Assembly: GCA_021030915.1 (NCBI GenBank)
Contig: JAGEMR010000212.1
Span: 1 to 33,580 of the forward strand
Reading direction: 5' to 3'
Source: Astrothelium macrocarpum
Taxonomy: Eukaryota > Ascomycota > Dothideomycetes > Trypetheliales > Trypetheliaceae
DNA length: 33,580 nucleotides
The position numbers and the translations under genes are program-made. A model generated the notes under the pieces. It ran no database searches. It had not been told where the DNA came from and saw only the letters and a program-made list of their open reading frames with translations. This document shows positions 19,874-30,868 of the stretch, one piece after another. Position 1 is the stretch's first letter, and each line of letters opens with the position of its first letter.

Positions 19874-21484
19874 ATGGCTCTCCGCGCACTCGCCGTAAGC
19901 CACGAGACCCCTCTTCAGGCCATGTCCATTCGCTTACAAGCTATCTAGCCTGCAAGAGAACTCAGATCGGTAACCTTCGGTCATGGTGCTATTCGATGGC
20001 AACTCGCTCGGTCCAGGCGGCAAGACTGTTTTCCAAGCCGATGCCTGACGTCCAGCGCCTCCGAGCCCTCCCAAACCCCGAAACATCCACCTCCAGAGCT
20101 TCGAGGTGGAGCCAGTGCAAGCTCGCCCTCCTCTCGTGAATCCAAATCAGAGTCAAGGGCCTCCAGAAACCAAACAATATCGTCAACGTCAAGCTCTACA
20201 AACCAGTCCATGCCTCCAGGATGGGAGGACAATCTAGACTACAACATTTCGGCATTTTCCCAGCTTCCACATCAACACTTTGGTTTCAATCAGTTTATCC
20301 ACATCAATGATGAATTCAAGGAGGCTCTGCGACACATATTGTGGGAGTTCAGGGCGCCGATTCGGTACGCTTTTGCATACGGGTCTGGCGTTTTCTCCCA
20401 AGATGACGGCCAAGAACCTACGAGTATCTCACCTCATCCAAATCCGCCAGAAGGTGTGAAGAAGTGGCAAAAAGGAGGCGGTAAGATGATAGATTTCATC
20501 TTCGGAGTTAGTTTCACGCAGCATTGGCATTCCTTGAATCTAAACCAACACCGCGATCATTATTCTTTCCTTGGATCCTTGGGTTCAGGCTTGGTCTCCC
20601 GCGTTCAGGATGGGTGGGGTGCTGGTGTCTATTTCAATCCTTACGTTACCGTGAATGGTACTCTGATCAAATACGGAGTGGTCAACCTTGATACCATTTC
20701 TCGCGACCTGCGTGAGTGGAATACTCTTTACGTAGCCGGACGTCTTCAAAAACCCGTCAAAATTCTTCGTGATGATCCCAGCGTACGACAGGCTAATCAG
20801 GTGAATTTGATTTCCGCTGTCCGAGCTGCACTACTTATGCTTGGCTCTTCCTTTACGGAGCGAGAGTTGTACACTGCCATTGCTGGTATGAGCTATCTTG
20901 GTGACCCTCGTATGGAGCTACCAGCCGAGAATCCACGGAAAGTGGCCAATATTGTGTCCGCGCAATCCTACAACTTCCGCCAGCTCTACAAGCCTTTGAT
21001 AGATGATCTACCGAATGTCTGGTTCGCCGATCAACTCAGCAGTGACTTCCACACCAAGATGAAGCAGGACATGGATCCAGTAAAGCGTGGTAACGCCGTT
21101 CGAAGACTGCCCAAAGCACTCCGCAAGAAGCTGTATTTTCAATATCAGAAAAAGTTTTCAATTCCAGGCTCGGCGTTTGACAAAATCATGGACAAGAGCG
21201 CAGACGAGGACGAGGAAAGTTTCAAACGAAGAGAGGGTGGAGAATTCGAGCAACGTATTGCTGAGCAATCCGATCTACCGAAAGTCATGGGCGAAGTTAT
21301 TCGCAACACAATCCGTTGGCCGAGCGTGAGTCAGAGTGTGAAAAGTTTCTTTACCGCTGGTCCCGTGCGATCGTGGAAATACATGGGCGAGAAAGCAGCC
21401 AAATCGCGCCAGACCAAGACCAATGTATCTTCAAAGTCAAAAGCGGATGAGCCTGCAGATAAGTCGAGCAAGGATCAGGCATGA
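19874..21484 (+). CDS. tam41: Mitochondrial CDP-diacylglycerol synthase TAM41
   Basis: Makes CDP-diacylglycerol from phosphatidic acid and CTP at the matrix side of the inner mitochondrial membrane, the first committed step toward cardiolipin. Exon 19874-19894 (7 codons) joins 19949-21484 over a 54-nt intron to give 518 residues. The start is chosen because it adds an Arg-rich, acid-poor presequence (MALRALAPARELRSVTFGHG, then RWQLARSRRQ) before a Ser/Pro-rich linker; without it the in-frame ATG at 20210 would lack targeting information. The nucleotidyltransferase fold shows YAFAYGSGVFSQ (Gly-Ser-Gly 152-154) and GKMIDFIFGV (Asp189), followed by WHSLNLNQHRDHYS, all typical of the Tam41/Mmp37 family. 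The C-terminus ends in a Lys/Ser-rich tail. The Asp-rich stretch SADEDEESF lies in a late loop. Confidence 0.93.
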
Positions 21485-23242
21485 AGATCATACCTCGCCC
21501 TTGTCTTTCTTTTTTGTAAATTTTCTACTGATGGATAGCTATGTTCTCTGATTGCATAGAGCATGGGTTGGCGCAGGCGGCATAGCATAGAGGTCCAGAA
21601 AAGTTGCCGGCGCTATCAAAAACACGGACAGGGCAACCCAGTTGCGCATCTGTACGAAACGTGGGCCTAAACCTCGTTCCGTATACATTTATCAATCGTC
21701 AAATATTCTACGGTAACCAATATTTATTATTGTATTTTTGTCTTGTCTTTGCGGATTTGCAAGGTGAATATATGGTTCAGCTTCTGGAGCAGAGATATAG
21801 GTAATGGAACAAAATGTATGCAGGCACATTTGCTTAATTGGTGCTTCAGCCATCACACGGAGGAGCCTAAAGACTAGACCTGGTCGGATAAGGGAATATG
21901 CCTAAGTCTATCGTGCCCAGATTGAAATCTCCAAGAAATGGTCTAATGTTCCAGCGGCTCCGAGATTGCTCTTAAGCCAAATTTGGCCAATGTATCTTGT
22001 GTTTTGATAACAGGTAAACCGGACCGATCTCGGCTCAGGATAACAGTCAATACGGAGCAATTCGGCTTTTTTCATTTATACTTCGTTCATTTACTGGTCG
22101 GAGTAACCTCGGTTGGTAGTTTGTATGCGCAACAGCCGGGACAAACTATGAAGACTTTTCCAGTCCTTTCGACGCATCCAAAGAGTGAATGAAGTCCTTC
22201 TCCTTAGCTCTCCTAAGCGCAAGAGATATCTTGAGCGCTTGCAAGCGACCTTCTAAGTTGCTGTGGCTTACTTTCACTAAAAGCATCGTTTCCAAGCCTT
22301 CAAAAAGAGATCGAATATTTATGTGACTATATAAATCCTCTCATGGAGCTGATCTCTGAGTGACACAATTCCACAACACGTACTGGCCTAAAAAGTGCTC
22401 TGTCAGACAAGCTGAATCGTCCACGATTAAGAGACCGAGAATACAACGGCAAGGTCGGTAAAAGATCACGACCGGCCTAGTCAAAGGTGACATCAGAGAG
22501 CTCTCCAAAGGGTCTGGACATACAGTTTACGCAACAAATCAAACAGAGAATTCTGGTGGTTTGGTCCACCATTTTCGGAACCAGCCGGAAAGGCTAAGGC
22601 CCTGGAAAGCATGCTACCGTGATAGCACTATGAAAAGGGGGAAATCTTTGAAGCGAGGTAGAATCCATCGATATGTCATACTCGAACCTTTCTTCACGAT
22701 TCTGTGGAATGTGCGCATGTATGGACTCTCACATGCTTGACAAGAAGCTTTCGTGGCATCCAATGAGACTCACTTGGTTATCACAACGTTTTGTAAATTA
22801 ATCCTGCCAAAACAACGCCACTTCATATGATCGCGCTCAGTCCTTGTCACGGTATACAGACCAACAATGTCGATAATGAGCGCTGGTTTTCGCAACAGAG
22901 ACTACTGCGACTAATCCAGCCTTCTATCACAGAGGTCTCATAGCCCTCCAATGCTGACAGTAGCAACCTCATGATAGCAATGTCACCCGCCATTACTTGC
23001 CGCTGATTACAATGCAAATCAAAATCCTCTATCAAAACGTGATAACAAAGGAGCACCAGCAAGTGATAGCTCAAGTAGAGTAAGCAACACGGCTCCCTTA
23101 ACGGACCCTGCGCGTTGACCGCCGCCACCCAATCTAGTAATGAAGATTCTGACGCCGTAATAATTACACCTGCCCCTCCCCTGCCCAACCCTCATTGCAA
23201 AAAAGAAGAAGGGGGCACCTTCTTTTGACTTGACATACGAAA
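21485..23242. other. Long noncoding spacer with permease promoter at its right end
   Basis: 1.76 kb between tam41 and the permease gene, both on the plus strand. All open frames are short and featureless. No tRNA B-box, repeat or transposon remnant could be recognised. The right-hand 320 bp hold a GATA-site cluster, listed separately. Confidence 0.5.
22924..23069. promoter_or_regulatory. Cluster of five HGATAR (AreA/NIT2-type) sites
   Basis: HGATAR matches at 22924-22929 (minus), 22972-22977 (plus), 23029-23034 (minus), 23040-23045 (plus) and 23064-23069 (plus). At equal base frequencies about 0.4 would be expected in this length. The third and fourth form a close inverted pair. Fungal GATA factors (AreA/NIT2) often act through such paired sites in nitrogen-regulated permease promoters. 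The cluster lies 174-319 bp upstream of the permease ATG. Confidence 0.65.
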
Positions 23243-25384
23243 ATGGAAAGACATGGCAGCGTGGCTGATCATGAGCACCTCGCCTCGCTTGGCGTTACGG
23301 GGGAGCTCAAGCGCCACTTCAGCCCCCTGTCTATGCTTGGCCTTGCATTCGCCATTCTGAACTCGTGGACTGCGCTTAGCGCGAGTCTGTCGCTGGCGCT
23401 GCCGAGTGGTGGGCCGACGTCGGTGATTTGGGGACTCATTACTGCGGGTGTTTGCAATGGGTGTCTGGCGGCGTCGTTGGCTGAGTTTGTAAGTCCAGTG
23501 GAGAGTTTGACGAGTTCTGCGAGCGCTGATATAGTGGATTGTCTAGTTGAGTGCATATCCTACAGGTAATCCAATTTTTCATTTTTTCGTCTTGCATTAA
23601 AATTCCTCTATCGCTAAGGAAAAAGTATTTGTATCCCTCTAAACTCGGAAGTCAGCTTAAAGTTGTACATACTGTACCACTTTGTTCACTGGTTTTTCAT
23701 AAGATAGAATCATCATTCTTCAGCTATAATAATGATCTACAAGCCCTCACTGCTTTGTAATATTTTGTATTGACATCGTCTAGCAAGCGGACAGTACTAC
23801 TGGGCAGCCGTCATCAGCCCTCGAAAATGGCGTCCAATAGTCTCATGGGTAACGGGATGGATAAATGTTAGCGGTTGGATAGTAAGATTCTATCTTTCAG
23901 GTTTGAACGAGTGGCGCTGACTTTATCTAGGCGCTTGTTGCTTCAGCAGGCCTACTTGCAAGTCAGCTCATTGTTGGTATCATCGCTCTTGAGAATCCAA
24001 ACTACGTTGCAAAACCATGGCATCAATTTCTCATCTACATTGGGTATGTGGTCTTTTTCTGATGTTCACTATTATCCTTTGGAAAAATTGACCGTCTTGA
24101 AGCTACAATATTTTTGCGTTCCTTGTCAATGCGTTTGGAAACTCAATCCTCCCCTACGTCAACAAAGCGGCCATTACCTGGTCGATTGCTGGTTTTGTAA
24201 TCATCTCCATCACAGTCCTTGCATGCTCGTCGCCCCACTATGCCTCAGGCGACTTTGTCTTTCGTGACTTTATTAACGAAACTGGTTGGCCGGACGGTAT
24301 CGCCTGGCTACTCGGGCTGCTACAGGGTGGTCTGGGTCTGACCGGCTATGACGCCGTGGTAAGTCTCCGCTTCATATCAATCAGAGCACTTCCACAGCAA
24401 TTACTGCAACTAAACGCAATATTCAGGCGCACATGATTGAAGAAATCCCCGACGCCTCTATCGAAGGCCCCAAAATCATGATCTACTGCGTCGGTATCGG
24501 CACCTTCACTGGCTTCATCTTCCTCATCGTGTTATTGCTCATCCCCGGAAATGTCGACGATACTATCCACTCTGCCGCTCAGCCCCTCGCTCAGATCCTA
24601 CAAAATGCCACGAATAGCCACGCAGGCACTATCTGTCTGTTAATGTTCCCACTCATCTGCCTATTGTTCGCTGCGACATCCATCATGACGACGAGCAGCC
24701 GCATGAGCTATGCGTTCGCACGCGATCGGGGCTTGCCGTTTTCCAAATTTTTCATGAAGGTGCATAAGAGATTGGATGTGCCGTTAAATGCGTTGTACTT
24801 GACTACTGCACTGGTGATTATCTTTGGCTGTATCTTTTTGGGATCAAGTGCAGCATTCAATGCAATTATTTCGGCGTCGGTAGTGGCACTGGGAGTGTCA
24901 TATGCGATTCCCATCACTATCAATGTAGTTCAAGGGCGTCGGAAGCTTCCAGACCGGTCCTTCAAACTGCCAGTATGGTTTGGATGGTTTGCTAATTTGG
25001 TAAGTCACCTTCGTCCATGTCCGGATAATGGAGTTAATGGAGCATAAGTTGGGCATCATATACGTCATTATTACGACCGTCCTTTTCCTGTTTCCTCCTG
25101 ATCTACCTGTAGATGCTTCAAACATGAATTACTGTAAGTTAAATCGCCGCTGCCGATGACCTCTGGCTAATTGAGAACGAGGTGTCGTTGCTTTCGGTAT
25201 CGTGCTTATTATTGCTACTATTCAATGGTTTGTCGACGGACGTAAAAACTTTTCAGGCCCAGTGTCGGAAGGCGTCGCGGTGGCCACAGAGAGCGCCATA
25301 AATAAAGAGGATGGCGCTGATGAACATTCTATAGCGGACGAGAAGGATGTCGCAGACGGAGGAGCTTCCAAGGATCCATTTTAA
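23243..25384 (+). CDS. Amino-acid/GABA/choline permease, APC superfamily
   Basis: Plasma-membrane H+-coupled transporter of the fungal GABA/choline permease branch (Uga4/GabA/Hnm1 relatives). Eight exons (23243-23488, 23547-23565, 23784-23881, 23931-24043, 24103-24358, 24427-24999, 25049-25133, 25182-25384) give 530 residues with all phases closing. Family marks are the N-terminal LKRHFSPLSMLGLAFAILNS, LSAYPTASGQYYWAAV after TM2, GGLGLTGYDAVAHMIEEIPD and SSRMSYAFARDRGLPFSKFF. About twelve hydrophobic segments are visible; both ends are hydrophilic, with an Asp/Glu-rich tail (about 485-530) of the kind used for ubiquitin-controlled turnover. Exon 2 is 19 nt, and intron 2 is 218 nt, longer than any other intron here. 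The substrate cannot be told from sequence; the GATA cluster upstream suggests a nitrogen source. Confidence 0.9.
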
Positions 25385-26052
25385 GTGCCGAAATGCAGGC
25401 TTTTGTAAGTATATATTTGTTGTATGAGCGAATTCGATTTGTTGTCCTCACCAGTAGGCGTTGCCAAATGCAACTCATGATGCCCTTGTACTTGTTTAGG
25501 ATGGCGATCACTGGTGTTCCAGGAGCCCGCTCACACCAGTGAATCTTGTGATAAGACAGTGAAAATTTTCATCATTGCAATGATCAAAATCACGGACATT
25601 GATGTGAGTCATCTGTATCCCGTTAAACTCGACCACTGACTCAACGAGAAAGAAACTTACTATTGTTAAACTGTGGATGCCTAGAAACTCCCATCATTTC
25701 GAACTCAATATGCCGACACTTTAGTCGCTTCCATTCAAGCTTCTGCTCTAGTTTGACAGCTGCATCCATCACAACGATAGCACAACCTAGAGAATCTGCT
25801 GTGATAGGAGTTGGGACAATAGTTTGAGCGACTCAACCCTTGACCTGTAACGACGACAACGTGGCGGCCCAAATCACTTCTTGGCTCCGTTGACTAAAAA
25901 TACAAATAGACCACGAGATTGGTAGAACAACATTCGCGAGTGGCTGGGAGTTTACTACATAGCTCTTCATTCTTCATCGCAACTACAGCTTCACGGTAAG
26001 ACTTCATGATTGTTTAAAGCGTTACGCCTGGACTAAGATCAATCAGACCGAG
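25385..26052. promoter_or_regulatory. Permease-DUF4246 spacer with bZIP and GATA sites
   Basis: 668 bp with no credible gene. It holds two TGASTCA sites (25605-25611 and 25637-25643) and HGATAR matches at 25549-25554, 25775-25780 and 25802-25807. These are candidate elements of the DUF4246 promoter. Confidence 0.6.
25605..25643. promoter_or_regulatory. Twin TGASTCA elements 32 bp apart
   Basis: TGAGTCA at 25605-25611 and TGACTCA at 25637-25643. Each is a perfect Gcn4/CpcA or AP-1-type bZIP site. A single such 7-mer is expected about once per 8 kb, so two within 39 bp, about 410-450 bp upstream of the DUF4246 ATG, is notable. They could alternatively be neutral sequence downstream of the permease gene. 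Confidence 0.6.
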
Positions 26053-27930
26053 ATGTATCCGACTTTTGACAACAGCGGCAATGGGCCCTTACGGGTCCCA
26101 GGATTCGGCCTTCCCATCGAACTCACATTAGACCCCAACAAAAGCTTTCAGCACGATGCCAACCATATTCGGATCCAACGTAGGACGGTTCGAGAGATCG
26201 CAATGCTTCGCTTCATGAACTCTATCACAGACAAGCCCAATTGGAATGAAAAGGTCTTCGACAACAAGATAGTTTCAAAGTGGAACGGCGAGGTGTTGGC
26301 TTTACCAGATGACTTAATAAACCAAGAGGCATTTGACTGGTGTATGGAGGAGCTGAGAGACAATGCAAAAACATATGAGCGGACAGGATACGTGAAGACC
26401 CTTGAAAGCGGCCCAAGATGCATCAAAAGCGATACACTTATTTCCCGCGAGCTGGCCAAGGAGCTTCAAATGGCTGTGCGGCCAATTTTGAGCTCAGAGG
26501 AAAGAAACAAAGATTGGCACCCAAATTCTAATCAGCAAGTGCTGAATCTGATCCATCCATCTATGTATCCGCTTGTCTATGGAAGAACCCGTGTCTTGCA
26601 CCAAGCTCAAGTGCGGCTCGAAGACTGCTTGGAGTCATGCGGACAAGGTCTAATTGCTGAAAGTCCCCAAGATAGTGTTGAGCACGAAACTGACTCGTGG
26701 TACGGTGACGAATACGACATAAATCGGTTCTGGTCCCATAGATTCCAATGGCTGCCCGCGGAAGTTAAATTTAAGGGAGATACAGGAACCGAAGTTCGGA
26801 TCACCTCGTACATCAACAATCTCCGGCCTGGATTGCACCGGGATCTATATGCAGTTATTGAAAAAATCATATCTCGAGCCATTCCAGCCTGGAATCAGGT
26901 TCTGGCGTTCTTCAAGGCACTAAATGTGACGTCCAAGGCGCATGTTGGCTTTTACAAACATGCTTACGAGTACGAACGAGCGCTGGCGCTGTACCACGAA
27001 CAGGTTCCTCCGAGAATTCATGCTAAAAAAGGTGACTACGCTCCTGTAGAAGACTCGTCATCCCAACCGGGCGATTCAACCCACCAGCAAGATTCTCAAG
27101 TCGACCAACCGGACAGCTATGAAGCCCAACATGGGGTAATGGCGCCCCTTGATACCAAATCCAAGATCAAACAACCGAGTCTCGATGCGCTCGATTATTG
27201 TAGCTGGCGAGAAAGCTACGACGAAACTGAAACTTTTCTTGAGAAGCAATTTCGTGATCAAGGTCTGCAGATTATTGTAAAACTAGCATCTATCGAGCTG
27301 GAACCTGGCAACCCGAACTATCCCGGTGGAAACTGGCATCCAGAAGGCATGTTCAATGAACATATTGTTGCCACAGCAATTTACTACTATGATGTGGAAA
27401 ATATCGGCCCGTCAAGCCTGGATTTCAGACAAGACGCTTTCCTTACTGGCGAACCACTCGACTGGATATACCATCAGGATCTTGCGAAAGTCTTTGGGCT
27501 GGAACGCCTACCTGACGGTGATCAACCTATGTTACAAGATGTGGGCTCAATAAGTACACCTTTCGGTCGTTTTATTGCTTTCCCAAATACCCGTCAACAT
27601 AAGGTTCAGCCATTTTCACTTGTCGACCCAACCAAACCGGGCCACCGTCGCTTCCTACTCCTTTGGCTTGTGGACCCTCATTACAGGATTTGTTCGACAG
27701 CTAATGTACCACCGCAGCAACCCGAGTGGTTCAGGGATGCTGTCAGGGCCACGGGATTTGGAGCAAAGCTTCCATCAGAAATTATGGACATGATACTGGA
27801 CTATGCGACGGAGGATCTAATGTCACTCGAGGAGGCGAAAGCGGCGAGGTTAGAGCTGATGGAGGAGCGAACATTTGATGACGACACCATGGAACAGGGT
27901 TACGGCTATTACAATATGTGTGAGCACTAG
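26053..27930 (+). CDS. DUF4246 family protein
   Basis: Intronless, 625 residues, full length for this mostly fungal family of unknown function. N-terminal family segments include VPGFGLPIELTLDP and, near residue 170, LNLIHPSMYPLVYGRTRVL; WLPAEVKF and SYINNLRPGLHRDLY lie mid-protein. An acidic/Gln-rich insert (about 330-370, DSSSQPGDSTHQQDSQVDQP) is probably disordered. The C-terminal third has GGNWHPEGMFNEHIVATAIY (His429, Glu431, His437), RFIAFPNTRQHKVQPFSL (His516) and GHRRFLLLWLVDP (Arg532/533). The HxE, later His, then GxR arrangement resembles the Fe(II)/2-oxoglutarate oxygenase barrel; that is my inference, not an established assignment. No signal peptide or membrane helix. Same strand as the permease, 668 bp downstream, with bZIP and GATA sites between. 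Confidence 0.88.
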   Translation: MYPTFDNSGNGPLRVPGFGLPIELTLDPNKSFQHDANHIRIQRRTVREIAMLRFMNSITDKPNWNEKVFDNKIVSKWNGEVLALPDDLINQEAFDWCMEELRDNAKTYERTGYVKTLESGPRCIKSDTLISRELAKELQMAVRPILSSEERNKDWHPNSNQQVLNLIHPSMYPLVYGRTRVLHQAQVRLEDCLESCGQGLIAESPQDSVEHETDSWYGDEYDINRFWSHRFQWLPAEVKFKGDTGTEVRITSYINNLRPGLHRDLYAVIEKIISRAIPAWNQVLAFFKALNVTSKAHVGFYKHAYEYERALALYHEQVPPRIHAKKGDYAPVEDSSSQPGDSTHQQDSQVDQPDSYEAQHGVMAPLDTKSKIKQPSLDALDYCSWRESYDETETFLEKQFRDQGLQIIVKLASIELEPGNPNYPGGNWHPEGMFNEHIVATAIYYYDVENIGPSSLDFRQDAFLTGEPLDWIYHQDLAKVFGLERLPDGDQPMLQDVGSISTPFGRFIAFPNTRQHKVQPFSLVDPTKPGHRRFLLLWLVDPHYRICSTANVPPQQPEWFRDAVRATGFGAKLPSEIMDMILDYATEDLMSLEEAKAARLELMEERTFDDDTMEQGYGYYNMCEH

Positions 27931-28972
27931 AAGTGGCTTCTGGTTGCCATTAATAAGTCACTTCTATGATACTCTGAGGTCGTTCACATGCTCTGCTCTC
28001 TTGATAGCATTCTTGTGAGCTTTGAAGCTCAAATAATATTAGTTACTTGCAAATAGACAGGTTCCAGACTTCCTGCATTCACCGTGGAAAAAAGAACCTT
28101 TAAATTAAATTCGATAGATCGTGCGCGCTAGTCATCTCTCGGATTGCACGTGAAATAAATAAGGAATGCTGTGGTAGAATTACAACAGGGTCACATATAT
28201 GTGGCCGCCCGCATACCGTCAAGAACACGAACTGGGATATGTATACCTCAATATTGGCAGTGGCTCTACTGAGAGTAGTGTTCCAGTATACGGCTGTAAT
28301 CTAAAGCGGGACTCGCTTATCTCCTTTGCTCGGTTGTGACTCGACTCGTATTGAGTCTTCGAGTACACTTTGCTACATTTTAAAAGCTTTTACGGCCTCA
28401 ACTACTGCTTGCTCCTATATATTAATTCCCCGTTGATGCCGGTCAGAGAGCGACCATTTGGGTTATCGAGCAATCTGCGATTCTGTTCCAATAGCATTCG
28501 GCCTTTGCCAATTCTATGTACGACGCCAAGAAGAAGAGGTACAATGACGTAGTTCCGGGTATACCACTCAGTGCAAAACGTCAGCAAAGATATTCACAGT
28601 GCTGTCAAAGCTCCGAAAAAGGAAAGAAAGCGAAAGGAGAGGGCGCGTGAGAACAGGTGTCAGAAGTTATCCAGGAGAGGATCCAGTAGACCCAGCAGAT
28701 CCGAGATCCAGCAAACCACTAATGAATCTATGTATCAAAAGTTCTAGGCTCTGAGAACCGTTGGAATAAAGGCGAACACGTGCAAACATCTGCTGTTAAA
28801 GATAAATGTGTCTGAGATTGACTTCAAGGATCACAGTTCCTGGCTCTGCATAGATGTTTAAATTGAGTTTCCTCGACGGTACTAATTAATCGATACGTAA
28901 TGGCGGGGGCCCGGGTCGACTAAGTGTTCCATGGAAAATCTTTGCAAGTAGCTTTTCAAGCTGATGAATCCA
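27931..28972. other. Convergent spacer between DUF4246 and transcription-factor genes
   Basis: 1.04 kb. It contains one 61-codon minus-strand frame (28587-28402), described in the findings, whose middle is protein-like (VVHRIGKGRMLLEQNRRLL). No start context, splice sites or family were recognised. The remainder has no visible gene or repeat. Confidence 0.4.
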
Positions 28973-30868
28973 TCACACTCCAATGAATATCGCTGGCGTT
29001 GGATCTTTCTCGTCCTCGTCGAGGGGCTCGACCTTCATACATGGCTCGTCTGCTGATGTGATCAACGATGGTGAAAGAGAATAGCCAAGTAAGCCATCCG
29101 TTCTTGAGATCAGTGGCCGTAGGTACCGGGATTCTTTTCCACGTATGCGAGAGAGCTGTTGTAGGATGGTGGAAAGATATTGTCGTCCTTGGAGGAATGT
29201 GCTCGAGGCGTCGCCAGCAGTACATTTCAAGACATCAGCGAGACAGCTCGCAATGTCAGTAAGCTTTTGCTCCTGTAGACAGTTTAGTAAAGGAGTCCAA
29301 AGATTGCATTCGTTTCGACTAACCATCCCAATACCATGCGAATCAACAACTTCTCTCCTTGCCCTTGTGGTAATCGAGACAACCTCCTTGGCTAAGTTCA
29401 CAGGGTATTCCAGGCTCATTTCACGATCTTGCGGTCTCCACACCAATCCATTACTGACACCCATCTGCCATGCGAGCACGTGTAGCCATTGTCTAGAGAT
29501 ATCGATATCGAGTTGCTGAGTTTCTGAGATATGCCCCAGTACCGTAGCCTCGGCTGTGGATTCAATATTTCGTTGGGTCTCGGTCAACCAGTCCGAAGAG
29601 CATATCGAGGCTCGTCGTGTACCCAGCCAAACACTCAAAAAGTCATCTGTCACGGCGCTGAAGAGTGTAACGAGCGAAACGAAACCAGAGACTAAGTGTG
29701 CTTCTTCAGGTGGGTAAACTACCGGGAGACAGATGGATGGTTGTAGTCGAGTTCGCCGCCGCCGTTGAATAGCGTAAGCTCTGGGAGATTCTTAGCTTTA
29801 CGTTCAGATAGAGATTCGCATGGCATACTTCTCTGTTACAAACAGTAACCAAAAGAGTCTCCTTCGCCACTGGGATTCCATGTGCTCCAGAGCAGCGACT
29901 TTGTTCTCATTGTCCAGCTCAATGATTTGTGAAAAGGAGAGGGATTCCTGGAGATAGTACCAGGCCTTTTCGGACTTTTCGAGATTGCCATAGTAGCAAA
30001 ATAGAAAAAAAGAGGTCAAGACCGTCATATCAGTTGGATCTTCGACGTACTCAACATTGCGTCGTTCTCGAAGACATTCTTTTGCAAATATCTCCGCTGC
30101 AGCTTCAGAGTCGCCCGGGTTGCCGTTGATGTTTGGGACCTGCGGGGCAGCCTCTAGCTGAACGATGGTCATTGCGGAAAGTGCGCAAAGGAGAAGGTAT
30201 TGTTCCGAGGGAAGCGCTGTATGAGAAGAAAGAATGCCTGAATCTACGTAATACTTTCGGTCTAGGACGGGCATGATAGGATACATGTGCTCAAAAAATA
30301 GGTCCACGTATGGAATGAACGATTCGGAGGGAAGGCGGGCGCTGGGATAGCCGTTGAATGGAAAAGAGCTCTTCTCAGGCGTGGACGGATTGGATGTTAT
30401 TCCTGACAGTCCATTAAGTCCATATGGTGGATACTGGGGGGAAGCCAAGGGAGTCGAAGTTGTGAGCATTGCCTCAGCTGGCGGATAGCTTGCTGTCACC
30501 CCAAGGGAAAGAAAAGCGACATCCGGGGGCATGATATCATCTCCTTCTGCGATCATGGTGGGGGAGGATTCTCCCGATCCCAAGCTCCAGTCATAGATCC
30601 CGTCGAAGCTGCCCGTCGGACTTGATAGACATTGATCAATCTCCCTGAGGGCGTTTATTACTTTCTGGCTTCGTAGGCTTTTTGGGCCTTTCTTCTTGGG
30701 AGCCTGGAGGTATGCGCATCGCAGTGCCGTTTTCCGGCAAGGACCGCAAGGCTCAAGGCCATCGCACCGTATTTTTCTTTTCCGGCAACAGTCACAGGCA
30801 CGACGAACGCCTTTAGGTGTCCGCTCTGGAGGCGATGGAGCTGAAGTGGTAGAGGGTGGAGATGGCAT
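28973..30868 (-). CDS. Zn2Cys6 transcription factor with fungal middle homology region
   Basis: Exons 30868-29829, 29780-29324 and 29272-28973 (introns 48 and 51 nt) give 598 residues. The zinc cluster is Cys25, Cys28, Cys35, Cys41, Cys44, Cys51 (C-x2-C-x6-C-x5-C-x2-C-x6-C), followed by the linker KKKGPKSLRSQKVINALRE. A Ser/Pro-rich region (about 85-175) leads to the fungal-specific middle domain (PYVDLFFEHMYPIMPVLDR, then LLLCALSAMTIVQL, WRRRLFWLLFVTEKAYAIQR). The first splice restores TEKAYAIQ, a family hallmark. The second intron (GTTAGT, ACTAAAC branch, CTACAG) is a multiple of three with no stop, so an uncorrected frame would wrongly include 17 residues. An acidic tail (EPLDEDEKDP) may activate transcription. 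The linker and middle region recall sugar-utilisation regulators (AmyR/MalR-like), but the target is not established. Confidence 0.9.

Noticed and set aside
22847..23188. 113-codon minus-strand frame upstream of the permease
   Set aside because: Starts from a non-ATG-like context, no domain, and it covers the GATA-rich promoter; most likely chance.
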